DNA of 64,000 bases, from positions 62,001-126,000 of the forward strand of contig NZ_AP022596.1 in NCBI RefSeq assembly GCF_010731895.1. The letters run 5' to 3'. Shown here one piece after another: positions 1-7,539 of this stretch (position 1 is the stretch's first letter; each line of letters begins with the position of its first letter). The stretch comes from Mycolicibacterium helvum (lineage in GTDB: Bacteria; Actinomycetota; Actinomycetes; Mycobacteriales; Mycobacteriaceae). The notes under the pieces were generated by a model, which saw nothing but the letters and a program-made list of their open reading frames with translations, was not told the DNA's origin and did not search any database. The translations under genes and the position numbers were made by a program.

Positions 1-98
1 TTTGGCACGTCAACCTCGTGTAGCGACAGTTCGAGCGTGCCAGCTGACGTGACCAACGAGCGCAGCTCGAGGGCTTTTTCAGGCAGATCTGCGGCCAT
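1..98 (-). CDS. N-terminal fragment of a probable NAD(P)-dependent oxidoreductase (cut by window edge)
   Basis: Reading the minus strand from an ATG at 98 gives 32 codons without a stop before the window ends. The peptide contains LRSLVTSAGTLELSL followed by a VDVP segment. This looks like the first strands of medium-chain quinone oxidoreductase/zinc alcohol dehydrogenase-type proteins, which often open with a short beta-rich catalytic-domain start ending in 'V.VP.P'. A purine-rich GAGGCG lies about 8 bases before the ATG and supports the start. The catalytic and NAD-binding parts are outside the window, so the family call is tentative. It is transcribed away from the tRNA gene. Confidence 0.45.
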   Translation of the reverse strand, partial: MAADLPEKALELRSLVTSAGTLELSLHEVDVP

Positions 99-178
99 GG
101 GCGGCGCCTCGTTCCTGGTTGTGGCTGATGCTCAAACCATACGAACTCAAGACACCGGACCAAAAATTTCCGCATTGG

Positions 179-252
179 TAGGGCGGGCGGGGCTCGAACC
201 CGCGACCAATGGATTATGAGTCCACGGCTCTAACCGACTGAGCTACCGCCCC
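179..252 (-). tRNA. tRNA with CAU anticodon (probably tRNA-Met, possibly tRNA-Ile2)
   Basis: The minus strand folds into a full cloverleaf of 74 nt. The acceptor arm is GGGGCGG/CCGCCCT with a G-U end pair. The D arm is GCTC..GAGC, the anticodon stem is GTGGA/TCCAT around loop CTCATAA, and the T arm is GCGGG-TTCGAGC-CCCGC. The discriminator is A and CCA is not encoded. The anticodon is CAU. An elongator methionine tRNA and the lysidine-modified isoleucine tRNA share this anticodon and the CTCATAA loop, and I cannot separate them by eye. It is not the initiator type, because the first acceptor bases can pair. Confidence 0.93.
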
Positions 253-262
253 CTGTAGGTTT

Positions 263-280
263 ACCTGCACGCATGCAGGT
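263..280. repeat. Perfect inverted repeat just upstream of the tRNA
   Basis: ACCTGCA-CGCA-TGCAGGT has 7-base arms with a 4-base centre, 11 bases from the 5' end of the tRNA gene. It could be a processing hairpin, an operator, or a mark left by an integration event beside the tRNA. Nothing in the sequence decides between these. Confidence 0.5.
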
Positions 281-314
281 CCCAGCTAACTTCCTACGTA
301 CCTCCCCGAATCTC

Positions 315-334
315 GATACCGGTAGGATACCGGT
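315..334. repeat. Tandem 9-bp direct repeat GATACCGGT (11-bp period)
   Basis: GATACCGGT occurs twice, separated by AG, inside the 217-base non-coding stretch between the tRNA and the first small gene. Each copy contains the palindrome ACCGGT, so the pair presents the same face of the helix about one turn apart, as a regulator site would. The rest of 253-469 shows no convincing gene. Confidence 0.45.
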
Positions 335-469
335 GTTGCATCTCTCGCCTTGCTCAACGCCGCAGCGGAAGGGGCGAGGTCGTCATCGAACAGGTCGGGT
401 TGGCTGGGGACTTCTCCGGTTGATTAAATCCGTCGTTGCAGATCACCAGGCTTGCCTTGAATCCCATTG

Positions 470-904
470 CTAGGGCTCTCCTGACATTCCGTCGCTGATT
501 GAGCGCATCGAAACGAAGGCGAACACTTTGCGCAGCCTCTCGCCCCAGGTGTAGCCGTCTGCGGTGACCCGCCACCAGGTCGACTCGTTGCGACCCTTGT
601 AGTAGATATGGCGTTCCCATCCGACCGGATGCCTGACCTTGCCTTCATGCCATAGGCGGTCGAGAATTTTGCCCATCGTCTCGTACGACGTGTCGAAGTC
701 GTGCGCAAGCGATTCAGTCAGCCGGAAGTTGGACGGCGAACTGCTGATGACACCGAGTACCAGCTCAGCATTGATGTGGCCTTTCGGCCGAATGTCGTAG
801 TGCTCCAGTAAGAATGGAGCCAGATTATCGCCGATTTCCCACGCGTCTTCGCGCCCGAGCAGGTGCGATGCGATGGATGTGCGCAGTTCTTTTTCGTCGT
901 TCAT
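470..904 (-). CDS. Hypothetical protein with a winged-helix-like C-terminal half (144 aa)
   Basis: I do not recognise the family. The start is the ATG at 904, because it overlaps the stop of the upstream gene in an ATGA arrangement; a longer reading would run through that gene. The N-terminal third is helical and acidic (MNDEKELRTSIASHLLG). Residues around 60-110 (LVLGVISSS..ETMGKILDRLWHEGKVRHP) have the rhythm of a winged helix-turn-helix: a helical pair followed by a basic wing with 'ERHIYYKGR'. It may therefore bind DNA. It is the last gene of a three-gene overlapping cassette whose base composition is less GC-rich than the flanks by eye, which suggests acquisition or weak selection. Confidence 0.62.
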   Translation of the reverse strand: MNDEKELRTSIASHLLGREDAWEIGDNLAPFLLEHYDIRPKGHINAELVLGVISSSPSNFRLTESLAHDFDTSYETMGKILDRLWHEGKVRHPVGWERHIYYKGRNESTWWRVTADGYTWGERLRKVFAFVSMRSISDGMSGEP

Positions 905-1149
905 CTGCGATACCTCTTCCACCAGAACCGCCAGATCCACCTCGGATCGTCGCCGCTCTGGTAGTCGTCCCAACTGTCCTTGACGCGTCCCCAGAATTGC
1001 CGGATGTCCCACAACGACAGCGATGGGCCGACCAGGTTGCACCGGGCTCCGGCATCGTCTTCCTGCTCAACGAGCCCTGTAGCCAGGAGCGCAGTTTCCC
1101 CTGTTACCGTTCCGACGGTCAGCTTTTCGATTCGCTCGGCGTTGCTCAT
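901..1149 (-). CDS. Hypothetical protein, second gene of overlapping cassette (82 aa)
   Basis: No family is recognised. The ATG at 1149 overlaps the stop of the gene before it (ATGA), and its own stop overlaps the next start in the same way, so translation is probably coupled across all three genes. A strong GGGGG stretch lies 6-10 bases upstream of the ATG. The protein has an acidic middle and an unusual aromatic, basic C-terminus rich in Trp (WIWRFWWKRYRR). That tail could sit on a membrane surface or bind a partner or nucleic acid. One Cys is present and no signal peptide. Confidence 0.6.
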   Translation of the reverse strand: MSNAERIEKLTVGTVTGETALLATGLVEQEDDAGARCNLVGPSLSLWDIRQFWGRVKDSWDDYQSGDDPRWIWRFWWKRYRR

Positions 1150-1391
1150 TGACCCCCTAGCAAATGTCTGTGTGTCGGCCCCGTTTTTATACACACTGGG
1201 TCCGCGCCACAGGTCGAGTAGTCGACTACGCATTTCAGGTACCCCCACTTGTGGTACACGATAACCTGGTCAGGGGCGGCACCTGGGGTGACCAGCATGG
1301 TTGGCGTCGTGCCCTCGACGAGGTCGACCTCGTGCTCACGGAAAAACTTAACGGCGTAGGGGTCGCCCCAACGTGGAGTTTGAGCAACCAC
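1146..1391 (-). CDS. Hypothetical protein, first gene of overlapping cassette (81 aa, GTG start)
   Basis: The reading starts at a GTG at 1391 and stops within the ATG of the following gene. Composition is coding-like (WGDPYAVKFFREHEVDLVEG). The C-terminal half has three cysteines (KCVVDYSTCGADPVC) that could bind metal or form a disulfide. Directly upstream in the same frame stand three consecutive stop codons (TAG TAA TAG, 1395-1403), so the gene cannot extend further. The Shine-Dalgarno is poor. Function is unknown. The start is less certain than for its two partners. Confidence 0.5.
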   Translation of the reverse strand: MVAQTPRWGDPYAVKFFREHEVDLVEGTTPTMLVTPGAAPDQVIVYHKWGYLKCVVDYSTCGADPVCIKTGPTHRHLLGGQ

Positions 1392-1533
1392 CCGCTATTA
1401 CTACCCGTGTCGCCCAAAGCTCACGTGCGCGACGTTGGTGATTCCGTCGGCCACTCGGCCAGGAAATTCGTCCATGTCTTTGGCGCCGAGCTCGCGGACG
1501 ACGGCACCAACCCCCGGGCGTACCAGGACCGGC

Positions 1534-2031
1534 TCAGCCCAGCGCGGTGTCGTCTTCGCGGACCACGTCCTCAACGTCACCGGCGAACGCGGCCAGCTCC
1601 GAGCGCTGCTCGTCGGTGTAGTCGCGCGCCGAATCGTCAAGCACGCACACTGTCCCGACGACCTTGCCCGAACCGTCGTGAATCGGCAGCCCGAGATAGT
1701 TGTGCAGGCCGAACTCCACCTCGTCCTCGTTGCCGGCGAACGTCGAGTCCTCGCGGGAGTCGCGGACGAACACCGCGCCGTCACTGTCGACCACGCGCTC
1801 GCAATACAACGGAACCCGGGTGGCATCGGTGAGAGCCTTCTTACCGGCCGCCCCGACGGTGTAATGCTGCGTGGCCTCACCCGCGGTGGCGGCAACCACC
1901 ATGGAATCCGGCTCGGAGCGCATCACCAGAACCGACTTCACCCCGAGCCGCTCGGCGAGGTGATCCAGTCGTCCCGCCAGCGGGGCGAGCCCTGCCGTGG
2001 TGTCGGTCTTGTGAGGTTCGGCACCGGCCAT
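1534..2031 (-). CDS. GAF-domain protein (165 aa)
   Basis: This small cytosolic protein consists almost wholly of one GAF domain, about residues 20-150. Diagnostic segments are the sensor core 'VLVMRSEPDSMVVAA', the loop 'FGLHNYLGLPIHDGSGKVVGTVCVLD' (read in two parts) and the end helix 'TDEQRSELAAFAGDVEDVV'. GAF domains bind small ligands or chromophores. Stand-alone GAF proteins of this length are common in mycobacteria, where the ligand is usually unknown. The ATG at 2031 is chosen because it leaves a normal N-terminus and avoids the divergent aldolase gene starting at 2108. No kinase or output domain is attached. Confidence 0.8.
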   Translation of the reverse strand: MAGAEPHKTDTTAGLAPLAGRLDHLAERLGVKSVLVMRSEPDSMVVAATAGEATQHYTVGAAGKKALTDATRVPLYCERVVDSDGAVFVRDSREDSTFAGNEDEVEFGLHNYLGLPIHDGSGKVVGTVCVLDDSARDYTDEQRSELAAFAGDVEDVVREDDTALG

Positions 2032-2107
2032 GCCCACATTGTCACGGCGGGCAATCGAGCGGGCAACCCTTCCACTCACGACGAGTGAGGACACAACCAG
2101 TGACATC

Positions 2108-3163
2108 ATGGACAGGGTGCCTGCCGTGCCTGCCGCGTCCACCGCGTTCGCCTCCGACAACGCCGCCCCCGCACATCCGAAGGCCCTCGAAGCGATCTTG
2201 GCCGCCAACGATGGCACCGCCGCGTCGTACGGTGGCGACCCGATCACCCAGCGCGCCGCCGAGCGCGTCAAAGAGCTCTTCGACTCCCCTAACGCCGAGG
2301 TCCTGTTTGCCTTCACCGGCACCGGTGCCAACATCATCGCGCTGGCCTCTGCGGTCCGGCCCTGGCACGAAATCCTCTGCAGCGATATCGCTCATTGCCT
2401 GCTCGACGAGGCCGGCGGTCCCGTCCTGGTCTCCGGCGCGAGCCTTCTCGCGCTACCAAGCGACGATGGCATCATCGACCCGGCCGTGTTGGACCGCCGC
2501 ATTACCCGCCGCGGCGACGTCCACCACTCCCAGCCCCGCATCGTCACCATCACCCAGTCCACCGAGAACGGCCGGCTCTGGCAGCCCGACGCCATCGCCG
2601 AATTCATCGACCACGCCCACGATCTCGACCTGCTGGTCCACATCGACGGCTCCCGGATCGCCAACGCGATTGCCGCCCTTGATGTTCCGCCGGCCCAGGC
2701 CGTCGGCGACGCCGATATCGTCACCATCGGCGGCACCAAGAACGGCATGCTGTTCGGCGACGCGATCCTGGTCCGCCGTCCCGAGCATTTCACCGGCATC
2801 GAGTTCGTCCAGAAGCAGATCGGCCATCTGGCAAGCAAACATCGTTATGTCTCAGCGCAATTCGACGCCATGCTCGCCGACGACGTATGGCTTGAGGCGG
2901 CCGCCCACGCCAATGCGATGGCTGCCCGGCTCAGTACCGGCATCACCGGCCTCGGCCTGCATCTGAGCTCGCCGACCGAGGCCAACGAGGTGTTCGTCGA
3001 CCTCCCCGCCGAGGCGCTGTCTGCGGTACGGCAGCGCTTCGCTGTGCATTCACCCGACCCACACAAGCTGGCGGTAAGGTTCGTCTGTTCGTGGGCGACC
3101 ACCGACGACGACGTCGACACCGCCCTGCACGCACTGTCGAAAGCCCAGGATCGCATCGTCTAA
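2108..3163 (+). CDS. Low-specificity L-threonine aldolase family protein (PLP-dependent, 351 aa)
   Basis: The protein belongs to the beta-eliminating lyase/threonine aldolase group of fold-type I PLP enzymes, which cleave L-threonine or related beta-hydroxy amino acids to glycine and an aldehyde. The PLP lysine is K211 in 'IGGTKNGM', and the cofactor-ring aspartate is in 'LLVHIDGSRIANA' (D180). The phosphate-binding 'FTGTGANI' is near residue 70. The length is normal for the family. The ATG at 2108 is preferred over earlier in-frame starts, which would overlap the divergent GAF gene. A phosphatase gene follows after 11 bases with its own AAGGAG site, so the two are probably cotranscribed. Confidence 0.88.
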   Translation: MDRVPAVPAASTAFASDNAAPAHPKALEAILAANDGTAASYGGDPITQRAAERVKELFDSPNAEVLFAFTGTGANIIALASAVRPWHEILCSDIAHCLLDEAGGPVLVSGASLLALPSDDGIIDPAVLDRRITRRGDVHHSQPRIVTITQSTENGRLWQPDAIAEFIDHAHDLDLLVHIDGSRIANAIAALDVPPAQAVGDADIVTIGGTKNGMLFGDAILVRRPEHFTGIEFVQKQIGHLASKHRYVSAQFDAMLADDVWLEAAAHANAMAARLSTGITGLGLHLSSPTEANEVFVDLPAEALSAVRQRFAVHSPDPHKLAVRFVCSWATTDDDVDTALHALSKAQDRIV

Positions 3164-3174
3164 GGAGCGACGGG

Positions 3175-3738
3175 ATGTCAGTCACCACGGTGTATCTGGC
3201 CCGGCACGGCCGCACCGCTTTCAATGTCGAGGACCGCATGCGGGGCCTGAGCGATCCGCCACTCGACGATGTCGGCATTGCCGAAGCCCAAAAACTGGCG
3301 AAAGCGCTGGCCGACGAACGCCCGGCCGCTGTGATCAGCAGTCCGCTGCAGCGCGCGGTCGCCACCGCGCAATCGATCGCCGACGCCGCCGGGGTGCCTA
3401 CGACCGTCGACATCCGCCTCAACGACCGCGACTATGGCCCGCACACCGGCGCCAAGCGTGCCGAGGTCATCGCTCGCTTCGGCAGCATCGACAACGCCCC
3501 GGGAGTCGAGCCGCCGGCGGCTGTCCGGCAGCGAGCCATCGCCGCGTTCACCGCGCTGGTCGACGAACATGACAGCGGCCCTTTGGTTCTCGTCTCGCAC
3601 GACGCGTTCAATCGCGCGCTACTCGGCCAGCTCGACCCCACCCTGACCGACGCGCCACAGCGCACCGCGTGCTGGAACAAGCTCACCAGGGTCGGCGGCG
3701 TGTGGCGCGTCGCAGAATACGACCAGAAGCCGGACTAG
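3175..3738 (+). CDS. Histidine phosphatase superfamily protein (phosphoglycerate mutase-like, 187 aa)
   Basis: The RHG motif 'LARHGRTAFNVEDRMRG' is at the N-terminus, with catalytic His10 followed by the phosphate-binding Arg. The second conserved histidine lies in 'LVLVSHDAFNRALL' near residue 141, and the general acid region is around 'LNDRDYG'. The enzyme should remove or transfer phosphate through a phosphohistidine. The substrate cannot be told from the sequence, since relatives act on sugars, 3-phosphoglycerate, alpha-ribazole phosphate or nucleotides. The start follows AAGGAG by 7 bases. It shares a strand with the aldolase and ends four bases past the stop of the convergent gene. Confidence 0.87.
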   Translation: MSVTTVYLARHGRTAFNVEDRMRGLSDPPLDDVGIAEAQKLAKALADERPAAVISSPLQRAVATAQSIADAAGVPTTVDIRLNDRDYGPHTGAKRAEVIARFGSIDNAPGVEPPAAVRQRAIAAFTALVDEHDSGPLVLVSHDAFNRALLGQLDPTLTDAPQRTACWNKLTRVGGVWRVAEYDQKPD

Positions 3739-4583
3739 AGCTCGGCGAAGACTGTCTGGCCGTCGGCGTCGATGCTGTAGCGGTCGGTACCCTCGGCGAC
3801 CCGAGCCTGATCGGCCTTCAACGACACCGCGATCTTGTTGCTCGCGTTGCGCATCACATCCAGCGTCAGCTCGCGGGCCTGCTCATGCGAGAAGTGCTCC
3901 CGCACACCGGCAGCCACCGCGGGGCTGATCCGCGCCGGTGACCAGATCAACGCGTCGGCGTAACGCAGCGCCGCCTTGTGTGCATCGGTCAGCAGCTCGG
4001 AGGACTCGAAGTGCTCGATGTCGTCGTACATCGACTCGCTGCCTCCGGCGTCCAGCGCATTGCTCTCGCGCAGCGACTTGCACAGCCGGCAGTCGTGCGC
4101 GACGGCCCCGCGCAGCCGGACCACCTCGGTGGTGACCGGGTCCACCGACTTCAGCTTCGCCACCCCCGGCAGCAGCTGGTTGAACAACACGTCGGCGGCG
4201 TCGATGCCCGGGTCCCAGACCGGATTCTCGGGCACCCAGCCCACCGGTAGGCCCAGCACCTCCAGCCCGTTGCGCACCCGCGGCAGGAAGTCGGCGAAGA
4301 ACATCTGCGCGACAGCCCCGAACACCCCTGCCCCCAGTGCGGTGGTCAGCGACTCCCGCTGGCGATCGGTGATCGCGGACACGTCGACGCAGAACTGCTC
4401 GGCGAACTCGGCCACCACCTTCTCGGCGTCCGTCTCCGGCGCGCTTACCGGCGTCTGCGCGGGCAGCGGCGTCAGCGACAGCGTGTTGCCGCATGTCGCG
4501 CGGATCAGTCCCACCAACCGCTGCTGATCGGCCGGTGACTGCACCACCAGCTTGGTCAGTACTGCAGCAAGATGGTCAGCCAT
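3735..4583 (-). CDS. AhpD-like/carboxymuconolactone decarboxylase family protein (282 aa)
   Basis: The C-terminal half carries the AhpD-type alkylhydroperoxidase signature, with C-x-x-C in 'HDCRLCKSLRESNAL' near residues 168-171 followed by helices. The family uses this disulfide pair for peroxide reduction or acts on lactones. The protein is longer than single-domain AhpD (about 175 aa) and has an extra helical N-terminal region. I think it corresponds to M. tuberculosis Rv2313c by position beside the tldE/tldD pair. The stop overlaps the phosphatase's by four bases in convergent orientation. The ATG at 4583 lies just 7 bases from the stop of tldE, so the two are likely co-transcribed. Confidence 0.75.
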   Translation of the reverse strand: MADHLAAVLTKLVVQSPADQQRLVGLIRATCGNTLSLTPLPAQTPVSAPETDAEKVVAEFAEQFCVDVSAITDRQRESLTTALGAGVFGAVAQMFFADFLPRVRNGLEVLGLPVGWVPENPVWDPGIDAADVLFNQLLPGVAKLKSVDPVTTEVVRLRGAVAHDCRLCKSLRESNALDAGGSESMYDDIEHFESSELLTDAHKAALRYADALIWSPARISPAVAAGVREHFSHEQARELTLDVMRNASNKIAVSLKADQARVAEGTDRYSIDADGQTVFAEL

Positions 4584-4590
4584 CTTTGGA

Positions 4591-5952
4591 TTATTGCGCT
4601 TGGCTGACCGAGGACATGTGGAAGTCGGGGATTCGCAGCGTCGGCATCACTGCGCGGGTGGCCCAGTCACCCCACTCCCGGGGCAGGGTCGGCTCGGCCA
4701 CGCCCGCCTCGGTGGTCCGGCGCAGCAGATCCAGCGGGCTCTCGTTGAAGCGGAAGTTGTTGACCGCCGCGGTGACTTCGCCGTCTTCGATCAGGTAGAC
4801 GCCGTCGCGAGTCAGCCCGGTCAGCAGCAGCGTGGTCGGATCGACGGTCCGGATGTACCACAGCGTGGTCAGCAGCAGCCCGCGCTCGGTGGCCGCCACC
4901 ATATCGGCCAGCTCGGCGCTGCCGCCGGTCATCAGCAGATTGTCGGCCGGTACTGCCGGTGCGGTCCCGAACTCGATGGCCGCCGCCCGCGGGTAGGCCA
5001 GCGCGTTGATGACGCCGTCGCGGATCCAGTCCACCCGCCCGATGTCCATCCCATTGTCGAACACCGAGATCGTCTCCGATCCGCTGGCGGCCGCGACGAA
5101 CGGCGCGCACTGAAGGCCCGCCGCGTTCGGGTCGGAGTACATCGTCAGCGGCAGCCCGGTAAGCTTCTCCCCCACCCGGGTTCCACCGCCGGGCGCCGAC
5201 AACGCGGTGCGGCCCTCTTCGGCGCCGCGGCCGTCCATCGACCAGCCCAGGTAGATCATCATGTCGGCCACCGTCGAAGGCGGCATCAGCGTCTCGTAGC
5301 GGCCCGCGGGCAACTCGACGGTGCGGGCCGCCCAGCCCAGCCGCAGCGCCAGGTCGTCGAGCAGAGCATCGGTCGAGACGTCGACGAACCATGGCGTGCT
5401 CACCCCCGCCCACGCGCTGGCACCGTCGCGTTTGGCGTTGATCTCCACCGAGCCGGTCGGCTGGGTGAAGCGCCGGCGGATCCCGGTGGAGGTGGCCAGG
5501 AACGTCGTCTCGACGACGTGGTGGGCGTAGCCATAGAGCCGGTCGGTGCGGCCGAAGCCACGCGACAACGATTCGGCGACCTCGGCGAACACCGCAGCAC
5601 CGGTCTGCGGCACCGGCTCATTCCAGCCGTCGGGAGTACCGGTGCCGGTCAGCAGTGGTGCGCTGTCCCGGGCGTCGGGAGCGGCGTGCGCGGCCTGCTC
5701 GGCGGCGGCCACCAGCGCACCGATCGCCGCCGGGTTGACGTCGCTGGTGCGGATCGCCCCGGTGTGCGAGGTATCACCTTTGCGCACAATGGAAATCACG
5801 GTGGTTGACCGGGTTGTCGAGACGCCGTTGGTGGTCATCGAGTTGCCGGCCCACCGCAGCGAGGCCTCGGCGCGGTCGGTGACGATGACGATGGTCTCGT
5901 CGACGGTAGCGGCCTGCAACGCCAGCTCGACTACCTGCTGTGCGGGAATCAT
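4591..5952 (-). CDS. TldE/PmbA family protein, partner of TldD
   Basis: The length (about 453 aa), the N-terminal domain with 'RWAGNSMTTNGV', and the C-terminal domain with 'NFRFNESPLDLL' are typical of PmbA/TldE, the non-catalytic subunit of the TldD/TldE metalloprotease heterodimer. The complex processes modified peptides and other unfolded peptides in the cytoplasm. No HExxxH is present here, as expected for TldE. The ATG at 5952 has GGGGTGGG upstream; an in-frame GTG at 5961 is the alternative. It follows tldD by 34 bases on the same strand, and I recall the same pair as Rv2314c/Rv2315c. Confidence 0.88.
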   Translation of the reverse strand: MIPAQQVVELALQAATVDETIVIVTDRAEASLRWAGNSMTTNGVSTTRSTTVISIVRKGDTSHTGAIRTSDVNPAAIGALVAAAEQAAHAAPDARDSAPLLTGTGTPDGWNEPVPQTGAAVFAEVAESLSRGFGRTDRLYGYAHHVVETTFLATSTGIRRRFTQPTGSVEINAKRDGASAWAGVSTPWFVDVSTDALLDDLALRLGWAARTVELPAGRYETLMPPSTVADMMIYLGWSMDGRGAEEGRTALSAPGGGTRVGEKLTGLPLTMYSDPNAAGLQCAPFVAAASGSETISVFDNGMDIGRVDWIRDGVINALAYPRAAAIEFGTAPAVPADNLLMTGGSAELADMVAATERGLLLTTLWYIRTVDPTTLLLTGLTRDGVYLIEDGEVTAAVNNFRFNESPLDLLRRTTEAGVAEPTLPREWGDWATRAVMPTLRIPDFHMSSVSQAQ

Positions 5953-5986
5953 CGGGCCCACCCCGATTTGGCCTCTTCGCTGCCGC

Positions 5987-7501
5987 TCATCGGCCGGACT
6001 CCTCCCGCGTATTGAGCACGTTCACACCTCGGAACAGGGCCGACGGGCAGCCGTGGCTCACCGCGGCGACCTGACCGGGTTGGGCCTTGCCGCAGTTGAA
6101 CGCCCCACCCAGGCGCCAGGTCGACGGGCCGCCAACGGCTTCCATCGAATTCCAGAAGTCAGTGGTGGTGGCCTGGTAGGCCACGTCACGCACCTGGCCT
6201 TCCAACCGACCGTGCTTGATCTGATAGAACCGCTGCCCGGTGAATTGGAAGTTGTAGCGCTGCATGTCGATCGACCAGGACTTGTCTCCGACGATGTAGA
6301 TGCCGTCATCGACTCGGGCGATCAGGTCGTCGGTGCTCAGATCATCGGTGCCCGGCTGCAGGGACACGTTGGCCATCCGCTGGATCGGGACGTGGTGCGC
6401 GGAGTCGGCATACGAACAGCCGTTGGAGCGGGCCTGACCCAGCCGCGGCGCGAACACCCGGTCCAGCTGATAGCCGACGAACATGCCGTCGCGCACCAGG
6501 TCCCAGCTCTGGGCAGCCACCCCTTCGTCGTCGTATCCGATTGTGGCCAAGCCGTATTCGACGGTACGGTCGGCGGTCACGTTCATCACCGGCGAGCCGT
6601 AACGCATCGTGTTCAGCTTGTCCGGGGTGGCGAACGAGGTGCCCGCGTAGGCCGCCTCGTAACCGATCGCGCGGTCATATTCGGTGGCGTGCCCGATGGA
6701 TTCGTGAATCGTCAGCCACAGGTTGGTCGGATCGATCACCAAGTCGGTTGGACCGGCGACCACCGTGGGCGCCTTCGTCTTGTCGGCCAGCAGGATGGGC
6801 AGCTCGGCCAGCTCGGTACTCCAGTTCCACACGTCGTCACCGGCGACTGCCTCCCAGCCGCGGGCCATCGGCGGGGCCAGCGTCCGCATCGATTCGAAGC
6901 TGCCCGCGGCGGCGTCGACGGCCACCGCGTCCAGCGCCGGCATCACCCGCACCCGCTGCTGGGTGATCGACGACCCGAAGGTGTCGGCGTAGAACACCTG
7001 CTCCTTGACCGCGTTCACCGTCGCCGAGACATGGTCGACACCGTTGCTGGCCAGCAGCCGCCCCGAGTACTCCCCCAGCACGGCGATCTTGTCGGCGGTC
7101 GACACCGTGAACGGATCGATGGCATAGCTCGACACCCAGGTCACATCGGCGTACACCGGCTCGGGCGCCAGCTCGATGCGCTCGGCATTCAGCGCGGCCA
7201 GCGAGGTGGCCACCTCGACCGCGCGCCGCGCCGTGTCGGCGGCAACCTCGGGGGCCAGCTCGGCATGCGAGGCGAACCCCCAGGTGCCATCGACGATCAC
7301 CCGCACCGCCAACCCGATCTCACGGTCGGTGACCGCGCTCTGCAGCTCACCGTCGCGCAGCTGCACCACCTCGGTGGTGATGGCATGGATGCGCAGGTCG
7401 GCGTAGCTGGCGCCGGCCGCACGGGCCGCCGACAGGGCGGCGTCGGCGAGCGCATGGCGCGGCAGGGCCAAGAAGTCGGCGTCAACATCACGAGGACTCA
7501 C
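5987..7501 (-). CDS. tldD: TldD family zinc metalloprotease subunit (504 aa)
   Basis: The zinc motif HExxxH is present as H266-ESIG-H271 in 'LTIHESIGHATEYDRAIG', the hallmark of the catalytic TldD subunit. The third ligand, a Cys, is probably in 'SNGCSYADSAHHVP'. The N-terminal domain includes 'GELQSAVTDREIGLAVRV', where modified-peptide proteases of this family align substrate. GTG start at 7501. It is divergent from the sugar importer, with 38 bases between the two starts. It probably acts with the PmbA-like partner immediately downstream. Known roles of the pair include maturation of microcins and degradation of antitoxin; the mycobacterial substrate is not evident. Confidence 0.92.
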   Translation of the reverse strand: MSPRDVDADFLALPRHALADAALSAARAAGASYADLRIHAITTEVVQLRDGELQSAVTDREIGLAVRVIVDGTWGFASHAELAPEVAADTARRAVEVATSLAALNAERIELAPEPVYADVTWVSSYAIDPFTVSTADKIAVLGEYSGRLLASNGVDHVSATVNAVKEQVFYADTFGSSITQQRVRVMPALDAVAVDAAAGSFESMRTLAPPMARGWEAVAGDDVWNWSTELAELPILLADKTKAPTVVAGPTDLVIDPTNLWLTIHESIGHATEYDRAIGYEAAYAGTSFATPDKLNTMRYGSPVMNVTADRTVEYGLATIGYDDEGVAAQSWDLVRDGMFVGYQLDRVFAPRLGQARSNGCSYADSAHHVPIQRMANVSLQPGTDDLSTDDLIARVDDGIYIVGDKSWSIDMQRYNFQFTGQRFYQIKHGRLEGQVRDVAYQATTTDFWNSMEAVGGPSTWRLGGAFNCGKAQPGQVAAVSHGCPSALFRGVNVLNTREESGR

Positions 7502-7539
7502 GGCTACACCGTAACTGCCATGTCGGCGGACCCGCTTTA

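Noticed and set aside
1401..1472. Short minus-strand ORF of 24 codons (MDEFPGRVADG...)
   Set aside because: It is coding-like in composition but too short, has no clear ribosome site, and ends in triple stops; kept only as an observation.
253..2031. Integrated prophage or integrative element at the tRNA
   Set aside because: No integrase, excisionase or phage structural gene is visible, and no duplicated tRNA end was found; the cassette alone is not enough.
1164..2088. Plus-strand open frames across the GAF gene and the cassette
   Set aside because: Low-complexity Arg/Pro/Thr composition and lack of motifs, while the minus-strand frames show a GAF domain and coupled starts.
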